DNA of 64,000 bases from Cohnella mopanensis (lineage in GTDB: Bacteria; Bacillota; Bacilli; Paenibacillales; Paenibacillaceae), in NCBI RefSeq assembly GCF_022352055.1, contig NZ_JAKRWM010000002.1:248001-312000 (forward strand), read 5' to 3'. The notes under the pieces are model-generated. The model made no database searches. It was not told where the DNA came from and saw only the letters and a program-made list of their open reading frames with translations. Both the position numbers and the translations under genes were made by a program. Shown piece by piece: positions 35,409-44,980 of this stretch (position 1 is its first letter; the number at the start of each line of letters is the position of its first letter).

Positions 35409-36919
35409 AGCTGGACGAGGATTTATTAGGCATTCAAGAAGTGAGGAATGCGTTGCTAGAGGCGAAACGGGCACAGAAACTGCTGGAGCAGATGACCCAA
35501 GCGCAGATTGACGGCATCGTGGAGCGGATGGCTCAAGCCGCCGAGGCGGAAGCGGAAAGACTGGGGACTCTGGCCGTAGAGGAGACGGGATTCGGCTTGA
35601 AGGCGGACAAGAAAGCTAAAAACTTGTTCGTGGCAAGAGATGTGTACAACGAGATCAAGGATATGAAGACTGTCGGCATCATCCGCAAAGATGAGTCGGG
35701 GCAAGTGTGGGAGATCGCCCAACCGATGGGCGTCGTGGCAGCTATTATTCCTTCGACGAACCCGACTTCGACGGTCATTTTCAAATGCCTGATCGCTTTA
35801 AAAGCGAGGAATGCGATCGTAATAAGCCCGCATCCCTCCGCTCTAAGGTGTTCAGCGGAATCGGCAGCGCTCATGAAGGCTGCCGCCGAAGCGGCAGGGG
35901 CGCCTCCCGGCGTTATTCATTGTCTCTCCATCCCGTCTATCGAGGCGAGTCATGAGCTGATGAGGCACAAGCTGACCGATATCATTCTCGCGACGGGCGG
36001 GACGGGGATGGTGAAAGCCGCATATAGCTCGGGAAAACCGGCATACGGCGTCGGTCCTGGCAACGTTCCGGTATACATTCACCGAAGCGCGAACGTGAAG
36101 CAAGCCGTCTCCCGAATTGTTCAGAGCAAGACGTTCGATTACGGGACGATATGCGCTTCCGAGCAGGCCTTGGTCGTAGACGAGGCGATTAAGAAGCAAG
36201 TAATCGAGGAATTGCAAAGACAAGGCGCTCATTTCCTGAACGAGGGGGAGAAGCAGCGGGTTGCCTCGATTTTGACCATCGGTAAAGGAATGAATCCAAA
36301 GGTCGTCGGAAGATCGCCGCAGGTTATTGCATCGCAAGCGGGGATTAACGTACCAAGTACAACACGCGTCATCATTGCCGAGGAAATAGCGGTCGGGCAC
36401 GAGTACCCTTTTTCCGTAGAGAAGCTTTGTCCGGTACTCGCGTTCTATACGGTGAAGGATTGGCAGGAAGGCTGCAGGCGATGCATTGAATTGCTGGAAC
36501 AAGGCGGGTTAGGCCATACGCTTGGCATCCACTGCGAAGATTTTATGATCATCGAGGCATTCGGGTTAGAGAAACCGGCTTCGCGCATCGTCGTTAATAC
36601 CGGAACGACTTTCGGAGGGATCGGCGCGACGACCGCGCTTTTCCCTTCCATGACGCTTGGCTGCGGCTCTTTCGGAGGCAACATTACTTCGGATAATATC
36701 GGTCCGCAGCATCTGCTCAATACGAAGCGGGTCGCTTTCGGCATTCGCGAAATGCCGGCAGCTCCCACACTTGAGCACCGACAAGCAGAGGAGAGAGTCG
36801 TCGAAGCAATAACCGCAAACAGCGGTGTCAACAGGCAGGCCATCTCCCGGGAAGAAGTGACCCGCATCGTTAGGAAAGTGCTCGCCGAGATGGAAAATAG
36901 AGAAGGAGGAATGTTGTGA
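35405..36919 (+). CDS. eutE: Acetylating acetaldehyde dehydrogenase EutE
   Basis: 504 residues. Converts acetaldehyde plus CoA and NAD+ to acetyl-CoA inside the microcompartment. Catalytic Cys250 is in [21 protein letters not shown] and [11 protein letters not shown] are typical of the CoA-acylating ALDH group. Slightly longer than most EutE (about 465-490), with the N-terminal helix ([19 protein letters not shown]) that resembles an encapsulation/coiled region. Its stop overlaps the ATG of eutM. Confidence 0.92.
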   Translation: MKLDEDLLGIQEVRNALLEAKRAQKLLEQMTQAQIDGIVERMAQAAEAEAERLGTLAVEETGFGLKADKKAKNLFVARDVYNEIKDMKTVGIIRKDESGQVWEIAQPMGVVAAIIPSTNPTSTVIFKCLIALKARNAIVISPHPSALRCSAESAALMKAAAEAAGAPPGVIHCLSIPSIEASHELMRHKLTDIILATGGTGMVKAAYSSGKPAYGVGPGNVPVYIHRSANVKQAVSRIVQSKTFDYGTICASEQALVVDEAIKKQVIEELQRQGAHFLNEGEKQRVASILTIGKGMNPKVVGRSPQVIASQAGINVPSTTRVIIAEEIAVGHEYPFSVEKLCPVLAFYTVKDWQEGCRRCIELLEQGGLGHTLGIHCEDFMIIEAFGLEKPASRIVVNTGTTFGGIGATTALFPSMTLGCGSFGGNITSDNIGPQHLLNTKRVAFGIREMPAAPTLEHRQAEERVVEAITANSGVNRQAISREEVTRIVRKVLAEMENREGGML

Positions 36920-37206
36920 TGGCTGGAGAATTGACGGCGCTTGGGATGATCGAAACGAAAGGGTTAGTCGGATCGATAGAAGCCGCGGATGCGATGGTGA
37001 AAGCAGCGAACGTAAAGCTGATCGGCAAAGTACACGTCGGGGGCGGGCTGGTCACCGTCATGGTGCGGGGCGACGTAGGAGCGGTAAAGGCGGCAACCGA
37101 TGCGGGAGCGGCCGCGGCGGAGAAAATCGGGGAGCTCGTATCGGTGCATGTCATTCCTCGTCCGCATTCCGATATCGAATTCATCCTTCCGAAGCTTGAA
37201 GGGTAA
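36919..37206 (+). CDS. eutM: EutM, hexameric microcompartment shell protein
   Basis: 95 residues, a single BMC domain ([37 protein letters not shown]). Major facet tile of the shell. Starts at the ATG overlapping the eutE stop (a GTG one codon earlier is also possible), with GAAGGAGG in the eutE end. Confidence 0.93.
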   Translation: MAGELTALGMIETKGLVGSIEAADAMVKAANVKLIGKVHVGGGLVTVMVRGDVGAVKAATDAGAAAAEKIGELVSVHVIPRPHSDIEFILPKLEG

Positions 37207-37214
37207 GACGAACG

Positions 37215-37994
37215 ATGGCGCACATCACGGAAACGAGCTTGCGCGCCATGCTGGGCCGAGGCAGGTTATTGCCCGATCCGTTCCCTATCGGGACAGGAGA
37301 TAAGCTCACTCCCGCCGCGGCGGATTTCCTGAAGCAACGGAATATCGCCATAAGGCGTTCGGAACGAGGCAGCCTAGATGACCACTCGCGTATTCCCGTC
37401 GGCGTATCCAATCGGCACGTTCATCTGGCTCCCCGGCACGTAGAAGCTTTGTTCGGTGTCAGATACGAATTACAGCCGCGCCGCGAGTTATCCCAGAAAG
37501 GACAATTCGCGGCACGGGAAACAGTTGCGTTAGTCGGGCCTAAGGGGGAAATTCCCGAAGTACGGATTCTCGGTCCGGCCAGAGGCGAGACGCAAGTAGA
37601 GATCTCGCGTACGGATGGCTACCGGTTAGGGGTGCAACCTCCGGTCCGGTTGTCCGGCGACATTCGGGGAACGCCGGGAATTACGCTTATCGGAACGGCA
37701 GGCACAGTCGTTCTGTCCGAAGGCTTAATCGTGGCGCGCAATCACCTTCATCTCTCTCCCGAAGAAGCGAAACGGCTGCAAGTCGCACAAGGAGATCGTC
37801 TTATGTTGCGAACGACCGGCGATCGACCGGTTATTTTCGCGGAAGTCATTGCAAGAGTTAATCCTCGCTTTTCATTGGATTTTCACATCGATACGGACGA
37901 GGCGAATTCCTCGTTCCTGAATAACGGGGATAACGTAACGCTTATCGGCGTGAACGGTAAACTACGGGATTCCGCCTGGGGGGAGCCATCGTGA
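37215..37994 (+). CDS. pduL: PduL-type phosphotransacylase
   Basis: 259 residues. Converts acetyl-CoA to acetyl phosphate, replacing EutD in this locus. Zinc ligand motifs are SNRHVHL (near residue 70), NHLHLSPEEA (near 177; usually RHIHM) and DFHIDTDEANS. An N-terminal ~60-residue extension precedes the catalytic part and contains LTPAAADFLKQRNIAI, a short motif that recurs at the end of the next protein and may be a docking or encapsulation element. Overlaps the next gene by four bases. Confidence 0.9.
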   Translation: MAHITETSLRAMLGRGRLLPDPFPIGTGDKLTPAAADFLKQRNIAIRRSERGSLDDHSRIPVGVSNRHVHLAPRHVEALFGVRYELQPRRELSQKGQFAARETVALVGPKGEIPEVRILGPARGETQVEISRTDGYRLGVQPPVRLSGDIRGTPGITLIGTAGTVVLSEGLIVARNHLHLSPEEAKRLQVAQGDRLMLRTTGDRPVIFAEVIARVNPRFSLDFHIDTDEANSSFLNNGDNVTLIGVNGKLRDSAWGEPS

Positions 37995-38842
37995 GCATGG
38001 AGATCAAACCGATGATTGAATCTATCGTTCGCGAGCTGTTCAGCGAATGGCGGAAGGAATCCGCCGTTCAACCTCCCAAACCGAAGCTTCTGTATATCTT
38101 TTGCGATAGCACAGCCCAAGAGGCGTATTCGGATCATTTTATCCACCTGCACAACAACGGGATATGCCACGACTTATTGTTCCTAGATGGAGAGACGTCG
38201 GGATGGCTAGGCATGAATAAGCTCGAATGCGGCGGGGCAGGTCGAATATTGATGGCGGACGAGTACGCTCCGGCGCCGTTGGAGGTTCCGAGGGATTACG
38301 ACGGCATCGTCATTCCGGAGCTGGATTTGGACAACGCGGCTAGAATCGCCTTGGGAATGAAAGGCACGATCAAATCGGAAATCGTCTTCTCCGCTCTCGT
38401 TCAAGGAAAATTCGTGCTTGTCGGGGAAGACAGCCCCGGCTTGAAGCGGTCGGATCGGCGCACGCTCAAGACGATCGCGCTTCCTCAGCCTTATGTCCAT
38501 CTTTTTAGTTACTACAAACAAGAACTTCGAATGTACGGAGTGGAGTTCGGAGAACAGAAACGATTGGCCGAGCTTGCGGTTAAGAAATGCGGCAAGGAAC
38601 AGGAATATCCCGTACCCGTAGAGTCGGGAGCCTCTGCGATACAACAACCTCCGGAGCGAGAGGAACAGGAACGGCATAAGTTCGAAGGGAAGCTCGTTAG
38701 CGCGGAGTGGTTGATTTCGCAGCTTAAGCTCCGGAAATTCCACGAGTTGGCCATTCGTCGCCGAACGCTTATTTCTCCGCTGGCGCACGACTTGTTGAAG
38801 ATCAACGGCATTACGATCCGATACGCCGACGACGAAGGGTGA
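37991..38842 (+). CDS. Microcompartment-associated protein of unknown function, flavoprotein-like fold
   Basis: 283 residues; family not firmly recognised. Residues ~30-165 look like an alpha/beta Rossmann or flavoprotein-like domain (KPKLLYIFCDSTAQEAYSD, DGIVIPELDLDNAARIALG). Residues ~185-235 are charged and probably flexible, and the C-terminal ~45 residues (SAEWLISQLKLRKFHELAI, ISPLAHDLLKINGITI) resemble the N-terminal motif of PduL next door. Similar unnamed genes sit between pduL and eutN in other Firmicute eut loci. Start GTG 37991 overlaps the pduL stop; ATG 37997 is an alternative. No catalytic residues can be named. Confidence 0.8.
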   Translation: MSMEIKPMIESIVRELFSEWRKESAVQPPKPKLLYIFCDSTAQEAYSDHFIHLHNNGICHDLLFLDGETSGWLGMNKLECGGAGRILMADEYAPAPLEVPRDYDGIVIPELDLDNAARIALGMKGTIKSEIVFSALVQGKFVLVGEDSPGLKRSDRRTLKTIALPQPYVHLFSYYKQELRMYGVEFGEQKRLAELAVKKCGKEQEYPVPVESGASAIQQPPEREEQERHKFEGKLVSAEWLISQLKLRKFHELAIRRRTLISPLAHDLLKINGITIRYADDEG

Positions 38843-38849
38843 GATTGCG

Positions 38850-39170
38850 ATGTTTTTGGGAAAAGTCATCGGTAGCGTATGGGCGACGCAAAAAGAAGAA
38901 GGCATGGATAATTTGAAGTTGCTCGTCATCCAGCCTATCGACTTCCATCATCGCGAGGATGGACAGCACGTCATTGTGGCAGATCGGATCGGAGCCGGAG
39001 TAGGCGAGAGAGTCATCGTGTCGCGAGGAAGCCCGGCCAGAATTTTGTTCAATCAAAGAATGGTGCCGATCGACGCCATGATCGTGGGCATCGTGGACAG
39101 CTTCGAGGTGACGGATCGGTTCGAGGAAGAAAAGGAGGAGGGGACATGGAGCAGCAGAAGCAACGGGTAA
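38850..39170 (+). CDS. eutN: EutN/CcmL-type pentameric vertex protein
   Basis: 106 residues. BMC-V fold that caps the vertices of the shell: [19 protein letters not shown] at the start and [10 protein letters not shown] near the end are typical. About 15 residues of acidic tail follow the domain and overlap eutS by 25 bases. Confidence 0.92.
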   Translation: MFLGKVIGSVWATQKEEGMDNLKLLVIQPIDFHHREDGQHVIVADRIGAGVGERVIVSRGSPARILFNQRMVPIDAMIVGIVDSFEVTDRFEEEKEEGTWSSRSNG

Positions 39171-39487
39171 TCCAGGAATACGTACCCGGCAAGCAGCTCA
39201 CCTTGTGCCACGTCATCGCGAATCCCGATCCGATCCTCTACTCTAAGCTGGGATTGGAGACGGGCAACGCGATCGGCATTCTCACCTTAACACCAACGGA
39301 GACGGCCATTATCGCGGCGGATGTCGCTACGAAAGCAGCCAGCGTGGGCATTGGCTACTTGGATCGCTTTACGGGATCACTTGTCATTACCGGGGAGGTT
39401 TCCGCGGTAGAGATGGCGCTGAGCGCGGTTAACGCGTTCCTGCAAGAGAAGCTGCAATTTTCCATTGCATCGTTAACGAGGTCGTAG
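39146..39487 (+). CDS. eutS: EutS/PduU-type permuted shell protein
   Basis: 113 residues: a short N-terminal beta-barrel strand ([21 protein letters not shown]) followed by a permuted BMC domain ([23 protein letters not shown]). Minor hexameric facet protein. AAGGAGGAGGGG lies upstream within eutN. Confidence 0.92.
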   Translation: MEQQKQRVIQEYVPGKQLTLCHVIANPDPILYSKLGLETGNAIGILTLTPTETAIIAADVATKAASVGIGYLDRFTGSLVITGEVSAVEMALSAVNAFLQEKLQFSIASLTRS

Positions 39488-39490
39488 AGG

Positions 39491-39937
39491 ATGAGAAGAA
39501 TCATGGTCATCGGAGCCGTCGGTACGGGCAAGTCGTCGTTAATTAGAGCTTTAACGGATGCGAAGCAGCAAGTGGTGAAGACGCAAAGTCTCGTCTATTA
39601 CGATGCCTTGATCGATACGCCGGGCGAATATACGGAGAACCCGTTATTTTATCGTTCGCTCATGGCGACGTCGCATCAAGCGGCCGCGGTCCTGCTCGTT
39701 CAAGATGCGACAAGGGACCGGAACGCATTCCCGCCGGGATTCGCCGGGGGCTTTCCGGTTCCCGCGATCGGCGCGGTAACTAAGATCGACCATCCGGACG
39801 CGAATCCGGAAAGGGCGATCGGACTGCTCCGGCAAGCGTTGCCTGCCGGAGACATCGTTCTAACTTCGGCGTTGAGCCGCACGGGCATCGACGAAATGCA
39901 GCAAATGTTGTCGCGGTACGGCAGTGAGGCAAAATAA
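39491..39937 (+). CDS. eutP: EutP/PduV-like small GTPase
   Basis: 148 residues with P-loop GAVGTGKSS (residues 8-16), G3 DTPGEY and G4 TKID. EutP is a small Ras-like NTPase linked to microcompartments; acetate kinase activity has been reported for one homologue. Starts four bases after eutS; last gene of the first transcription block before a 95-bp gap. Confidence 0.9.
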   Translation: MRRIMVIGAVGTGKSSLIRALTDAKQQVVKTQSLVYYDALIDTPGEYTENPLFYRSLMATSHQAAAVLLVQDATRDRNAFPPGFAGGFPVPAIGAVTKIDHPDANPERAIGLLRQALPAGDIVLTSALSRTGIDEMQQMLSRYGSEAK

Positions 39938-40032
39938 GTAAAGAACCGACGGGTACGTTCGACAGCGATTCGCGATCTCCTATGTCAGAATAGAATCGAT
40001 CAGGGCAAATCCAAGATAAAGAGGGATTTTCT

Positions 40033-41475
40033 ATGGATTCGATTAAGGAGCTCTGTCTAGAGCATACCGTACTAAACGAGCACGACGCGGAGACGATAGC
40101 AAACTTGGCGAGGCACTTGCAACTGATCGCGGACATCTCCCAAGCGGATGTGTTCATCGATTGCCCCATGACGGACAAGAACTCGGCGCTAGTCGTTGCC
40201 CAAGCTCATCCTACTACGGCAACCTCGCTGTATCGGACATCCGTCGTCGGTCAGCATGCTTACGCGCGGAATGAACCCGCGGTCCTATTTAGCTTGCTCT
40301 CCGGCCAGCCGGTTATCGGCTCTCGCGGGATCTCCCAAGAACAAATCGCGATGCGGCAGAACGTATCTCCGATCGTGGGCCATAGCGGCAAGGTCATCGG
40401 AGCGTTGATCATGGAGCAAGACATTTCGGATCAAGTGGAGCAAGAACGCAACGTGGAAAGATTACTGGAGACGACGGAGCATCTGAGCGAGACGTTGCTC
40501 GCGATCGCGATGTCGGAGGGCAGGGTGCAGTCCCTCATGCACGAAGGGATCATTCTGTTCGATGAACGGGAGAGCATTACGTATATGAATGCCAGGTCTA
40601 GAACCCAACTGCGCGAGATCGGCCAGCCTTCGGTTGCGGAAGGAGACGGAATCGATGGCTTGTTCTTTAATCGCTTGCAGTGGGGGGATGGTCTTGAAGG
40701 CGCGGGGATATTGTGCCAAGAGCTGCAATTCGGGAAAATAACTTACGAACTCAAGGCCGTATCCATCTATCGCGGCAATCGGACGGTCGGAGGGTTGTTG
40801 CTTATTCGCGATATCTCGGATCTGAAAGAGAAAGATAAACAGCTGATGATCAAGTCGGCCGTCATTAAGGAAATTCATCACCGGGTCAAGAACAACCTGC
40901 AGACCGTATCGAGCTTGCTTCGTCTTCAGATGCGCCGCACTAAGCACGAGGAGGTTGCCGCGATCTATCGCGACAGCATGGATAGGATTAACAGCATCGC
41001 CGTCATTCACGAGATGCTCGCTTACGATGGAAGCGACTCGATTGATTTTAACGAAGTGATCGATCGAATCTCGAAAAATATATTAACCTCGTCTGTCAAG
41101 CCCGACCAGTTCGTTCAAATAAAGCTGGATGGGGATGAGCTAACGTTGCCATCCGAAATGGCGACGACGTTGGCGCTTGTCGTGAACGAATTAATTCATA
41201 ATAGCGTGCAGCACGCTTTCGCGAATCGTCCTTCGGGGGAAATCGGGATCACGATCCGCGTTCGAGCTCAGGTGACGGAATTACAAGTAGCCGACAATGG
41301 AACGGGGATTACGACTGCATCTTATCAACAAGAAAGAACCCATCTCGGTCTGAAAATCGCGGAAATGCTCGTGGAGGAAAACTTGGACGGGAATATCAGT
41401 ATTGCGTCAGACGAGCGTGGAACCCGAGTCCGTATCACATTTCCGGCAATCATCCATCCAACTGAAGGAGGCTGA
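40033..41475 (+). CDS. eutW: EutW-type sensor histidine kinase
   Basis: 480 residues, no membrane segment, so cytosolic. N-terminal sensor region of the histidine-kinase_N/GAF type (about 1-150), a PAS-like region (about 160-265), HisKA_2 with phosphoacceptor in EIHHRVKNNLQ (His282/283), and a C-terminal HATPase with NELIHNSVQHAF. In other Firmicutes EutW autophosphorylates on binding ethanolamine and activates EutV. A 95-bp gap precedes it; TAGAAT near 39990 might be a -10 box but I do not rely on it. Confidence 0.92.
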   Translation: MDSIKELCLEHTVLNEHDAETIANLARHLQLIADISQADVFIDCPMTDKNSALVVAQAHPTTATSLYRTSVVGQHAYARNEPAVLFSLLSGQPVIGSRGISQEQIAMRQNVSPIVGHSGKVIGALIMEQDISDQVEQERNVERLLETTEHLSETLLAIAMSEGRVQSLMHEGIILFDERESITYMNARSRTQLREIGQPSVAEGDGIDGLFFNRLQWGDGLEGAGILCQELQFGKITYELKAVSIYRGNRTVGGLLLIRDISDLKEKDKQLMIKSAVIKEIHHRVKNNLQTVSSLLRLQMRRTKHEEVAAIYRDSMDRINSIAVIHEMLAYDGSDSIDFNEVIDRISKNILTSSVKPDQFVQIKLDGDELTLPSEMATTLALVVNELIHNSVQHAFANRPSGEIGITIRVRAQVTELQVADNGTGITTASYQQERTHLGLKIAEMLVEENLDGNISIASDERGTRVRITFPAIIHPTEGG

Positions 41476-41480
41476 ACGGA

Positions 41481-42083
41481 ATGAGACCTTCCATTGTACT
41501 AGTAGATGATGATCCGATCATACGGATGGACATCCGCGAGATGCTGGAGGATCAAGGCTATTCCGTCGTCGGCGAAGCCAAGAACGGCGAGGAAGCGGTT
41601 GAACTGGCGGTCAGGCTAAAGCCGGATTTAGTCATTATGGACATGAAGATGCCGGTCATGAACGGTGTGAAAGCCGCACGGATCATTCGTAGAATAGGAA
41701 GTCCTGCCGCTGTGCTCATGCTTACGGCCTTTAGCCAGAAGGAGCTCGTTCAGGAAGCGTGCGACGCAGGAGTTACCTCTTATCTCGTTAAACCCGTAGC
41801 GGAGGAAAATTTGATCCCAGCGGTCGAAATCGCGCTCAGCCAGAAGAAACGGATGGATGAGTTGCATGATGCGCTTATGCAGATGAAACAATCGGTCGAA
41901 CAACGGAAAACGGTAGAGAAAGCGAAAGGAATCGTCATGCGGGCTTACGCCTTGAGCGAGGAAGAAGCTTATCGGAAAATGCGGGGGGCTAGCATGGAGA
42001 GCCGCATTTCGTTGAACAAGGTCGCGGAGTACATCTTGGATGGCCGCGCGGATCGGCTATCCGGTATGGCTGGGAATGGGTGA
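41481..42083 (+). CDS. eutV: EutV-type ANTAR response regulator
   Basis: 200 residues. Receiver domain with Asp9-Asp11, phosphoacceptor Asp54 (DMKMP) and Lys104, followed by an ANTAR RNA-binding domain at about 134-190 (KGIVMRAYALSEEEAYRKMR). Phosphorylated EutV binds paired hexaloop hairpins and prevents terminator formation; one such hairpin overlapping a terminator is at 34215. Five bases after eutW. Confidence 0.93.
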   Translation: MRPSIVLVDDDPIIRMDIREMLEDQGYSVVGEAKNGEEAVELAVRLKPDLVIMDMKMPVMNGVKAARIIRRIGSPAAVLMLTAFSQKELVQEACDAGVTSYLVKPVAEENLIPAVEIALSQKKRMDELHDALMQMKQSVEQRKTVEKAKGIVMRAYALSEEEAYRKMRGASMESRISLNKVAEYILDGRADRLSGMAGNG

Positions 42084-42090
42084 TGCGAAG

Positions 42091-43590
42091 ATGGATGGTT
42101 CGTGGATCACGAGCGCGGGAATCGATATCGGTACGAGCACGACGAAATTGATCGTCAGCCGGTTGAAGCTCGTTCGGACATCGAGCGCGCTCAGTCTGCC
42201 TCGGTATGAAATCGCCGAGCGGGAGCTAATGTATGCCAGCCCGATCCACGCCACCCCATTGACCGGTGCGGATCAAATCGACGCAGATCGCGTATGGGCC
42301 ATCGTATCCGGAGAGCTCGATAAAGCCGAGGTCGGCAAAGGCGATCTGAAATCCGGTGCCGTGATCATAACGGGAGAAACGGCCACGAAGACGAACGCGA
42401 GAGCAATCGTTCATCGCCTTGCCGATAGGGCGGGAGATTTCGTCGTCGCTGCGGCGGGAGCGGATTTGGAAGCCTATCTGGCGGGTAAAGGGGCAGGAGC
42501 GGATAGGCGATCTCTGCGGATTCGCGGTGCAGTCGTTAATATCGACATCGGCGGAGGGACGGCGAATGCCGCGATTTTCCGTCGCGGAAAGCTGATCGGA
42601 ACGATTACGTTTCATATCGGAGGCCGTCTGATCCAGCTTGATGAAACGGGAATGATCCGTTACGTAGCTCCATCTATTCGAACATGGCTGGGCGCTAACG
42701 GATATCGGATCGAAGCGGGAATCGTCGTCGCATTTTCCATGATCAAAGATATTTGTTACGCGCTAAGTCGCGAGATGCTTCGCTATTTCATAGGCGGGAA
42801 TGTCGCTTTGACCGATTGGCACCGGAATAATAACGGATTGATCGCAGGCCAATCGCTTGAACAAGTGCCAGAGATTGAGGAGTGGATGGTATCAGGCGGA
42901 ATCGGCAAGCTCATTCAGGAGCGGGCAGCGCCCGCTAACCTGGCGGAGATGGCGATCCATCATGACATCGGACCTCTGCTCGCCTCTGCGCTCAGAGATT
43001 GCATGCAAGCTAGCTCATTGCGGGTCGTCGACGCGGACGAGACGGTGAGAGCAACGGTCATTGGAGCGGGAATGCAGAGTATGGAAATCGGCGGGGCTAC
43101 CGTTCACTTGGATCCGAAGCTGCTTCCCATTCGTAATCTTCCGGTGTTGAAGTTGGAATTGTCTGCTGCTAATGAAGGGCGGGAGGAAGTTGTGCGACTT
43201 GAAGCTGTCAGGCTTGAAGCTGAACTTGAGGACACATTGAGAACCGCCTTCAACCTGTTCGATCCCGAAGCCGTTCCCCCCTTTGCTCTGGCGATTACGG
43301 GTACAAGGACGATGAACTATGCGTTTCTACAGCATCTCGCGGATCGGCTGGAATCGCGCTTTACGCACTATTTTCCGCGGAGCGGGATCATGGTTGTTGT
43401 TTGCGAGAGAGACATCGCCCAAGCGCTAGGGCAAGCTTTGCAACGCCGATGCGAAAAGCGGCTGAAAGTCATCTGCATCGATCAAATACGCGTGGAGCAC
43501 GGAGATTATATCGATTTGGGAGAGCCGGTCTCGGGGATGATGATTCCCGTTGTCGTGAAGACATTGGCTTTTCCTAACGGAGCGAGGTGA
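42091..43590 (+). CDS. eutA: EutA, ethanolamine ammonia-lyase reactivating factor
   Basis: 499 residues of the ASKHA-type fold: GIDIGTSTTKLI near the start and VNIDIGGGTANAAIF (phosphate 1 and 2 loops). EutA exchanges damaged cobalamin in EutBC in an ATP-dependent manner. ATG 42091 follows GGGTGAT; ATG 42076 would overlap eutV. Confidence 0.92.
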   Translation: MDGSWITSAGIDIGTSTTKLIVSRLKLVRTSSALSLPRYEIAERELMYASPIHATPLTGADQIDADRVWAIVSGELDKAEVGKGDLKSGAVIITGETATKTNARAIVHRLADRAGDFVVAAAGADLEAYLAGKGAGADRRSLRIRGAVVNIDIGGGTANAAIFRRGKLIGTITFHIGGRLIQLDETGMIRYVAPSIRTWLGANGYRIEAGIVVAFSMIKDICYALSREMLRYFIGGNVALTDWHRNNNGLIAGQSLEQVPEIEEWMVSGGIGKLIQERAAPANLAEMAIHHDIGPLLASALRDCMQASSLRVVDADETVRATVIGAGMQSMEIGGATVHLDPKLLPIRNLPVLKLELSAANEGREEVVRLEAVRLEAELEDTLRTAFNLFDPEAVPPFALAITGTRTMNYAFLQHLADRLESRFTHYFPRSGIMVVVCERDIAQALGQALQRRCEKRLKVICIDQIRVEHGDYIDLGEPVSGMMIPVVVKTLAFPNGAR

Positions 43591-43597
43591 CAGGCTG

Positions 43598-44959
43598 TTG
43601 AATCTGACGACGACGGTGCTCGGGCAAACGTACCAATTGAAGAGCATGAAGGAAGTGCTCGCCAAGGCGAACGAGGAGAAGTCAGGAGACCAGCTAGCGG
43701 GAATCGCTGCGGAAGATGCAAAGGAACGAATGGCCGCGAAGTTGATCCTCTCGGATCTGACTTTGGCGGATATCCGCAACAACCCGTTGCTTCCTCCCGA
43801 GAAGGATGAAGTATCCCGGGTAATCGAGAATGCGATTAACGAGAAAATTTACGGAGAAATCCGCAATTGGTCGGTCGCCGAGCTGCGCGAGTATGTGCTG
43901 CGTCAGGATACGGGCAACGATCAGATTCGCCGAATATCTAAGGGGCTCACGAGCGAGATGGTGGCGGCTTGCACGAAGCTCATGAGTAATCTCGATTTGG
44001 TGCAAGCCGCCGCGAAAGTCGAAGTCGTCACTCACTGCAACATCAGTATCGGACAAAGGGGAGTGCTGTCCGGGCGAGCGCAGCCTAATCATCCGACGGA
44101 TAATATACAAGGGATCAAAGCTTCTTTGTTCGAGGCGCTAAGTTACGGGATCGGCGACGCGGTCATCGGAATTAATCCCGTGATCGATTCGGCGGATAGC
44201 GTGAAGAGTATTCTGCTCGCAACGAAGGAAGTGATGGAGAAGTGGAGCATCCCGACGCAGAATTGCGTGTTGGCGCATATTAAGACGCAGATGAAAGCCA
44301 TTCGCCAGGGCGCCCCGGCCGACATGGTATTCCAGAGCCTTGCAGGCACGGAGGATGGCAATCGGGCTTTCGGGATCGACGTGGCGCTGCTCGACGAAGC
44401 GGATGAGCTCATTGCCCGCGAAGGGACAGGAACGGGACCTAATCTTTGGTATTTCGAAACCGGACAGGGCTCGGAGCTGTCCGCGGAAGCTCACTACGGG
44501 ATCGATCAGGTTACGCTGGAGGCGCGTTGTTACGGATTGGCGAGGAAATACAAGCCTTTTATCGTGAACACGGTGGTCGGGTTTATCGGACCGGAATATT
44601 TGTACGATAGCAAACAAGTCATTCGGGCCGGCTTGGAAGATCATTTCATGGGGAAAATGCAGCAAATCCCGATGGGCGTAGACGTTTGTTATACGAATCA
44701 TATGAAGGCTGACCAGAACGATATGGATAACCTCGCCGTTCTGCTTGCCGCTGCCGGGGTTAACTATATTATCGGGGCGCCGATGGCGGACGATTGCATG
44801 CTGAACTATCAGTCGACGAGTTATCACGACATCGCGACGCTTCGCGAGACGATGCGGCTAAGGCCCGCTCCCGAATTCGAGAGATGGCTGAATCGCATGG
44901 GGCTTATGGACAACGGACGATTAACCCCATTAGCCGGAGATCCGACACTATTCATGTGA
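43598..44959 (+). CDS. eutB: Ethanolamine ammonia-lyase large subunit EutB
   Basis: 453 residues, full length. Catalyses adenosylcobalamin-dependent conversion of ethanolamine to acetaldehyde and ammonia. Conserved parts include NPLLPPEKDEVSRVI, GRAQPNHPTDNIQGIK and MADDCMLNYQSTSYHD; TIM-barrel fold. Starts at TTG eight bases after eutA with AGCGAGGTGA upstream. Confidence 0.95.
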   Translation: MNLTTTVLGQTYQLKSMKEVLAKANEEKSGDQLAGIAAEDAKERMAAKLILSDLTLADIRNNPLLPPEKDEVSRVIENAINEKIYGEIRNWSVAELREYVLRQDTGNDQIRRISKGLTSEMVAACTKLMSNLDLVQAAAKVEVVTHCNISIGQRGVLSGRAQPNHPTDNIQGIKASLFEALSYGIGDAVIGINPVIDSADSVKSILLATKEVMEKWSIPTQNCVLAHIKTQMKAIRQGAPADMVFQSLAGTEDGNRAFGIDVALLDEADELIAREGTGTGPNLWYFETGQGSELSAEAHYGIDQVTLEARCYGLARKYKPFIVNTVVGFIGPEYLYDSKQVIRAGLEDHFMGKMQQIPMGVDVCYTNHMKADQNDMDNLAVLLAAAGVNYIIGAPMADDCMLNYQSTSYHDIATLRETMRLRPAPEFERWLNRMGLMDNGRLTPLAGDPTLFM

Positions 44960-44980
44960 GCGGAATAGGAGGAGAAAGCG

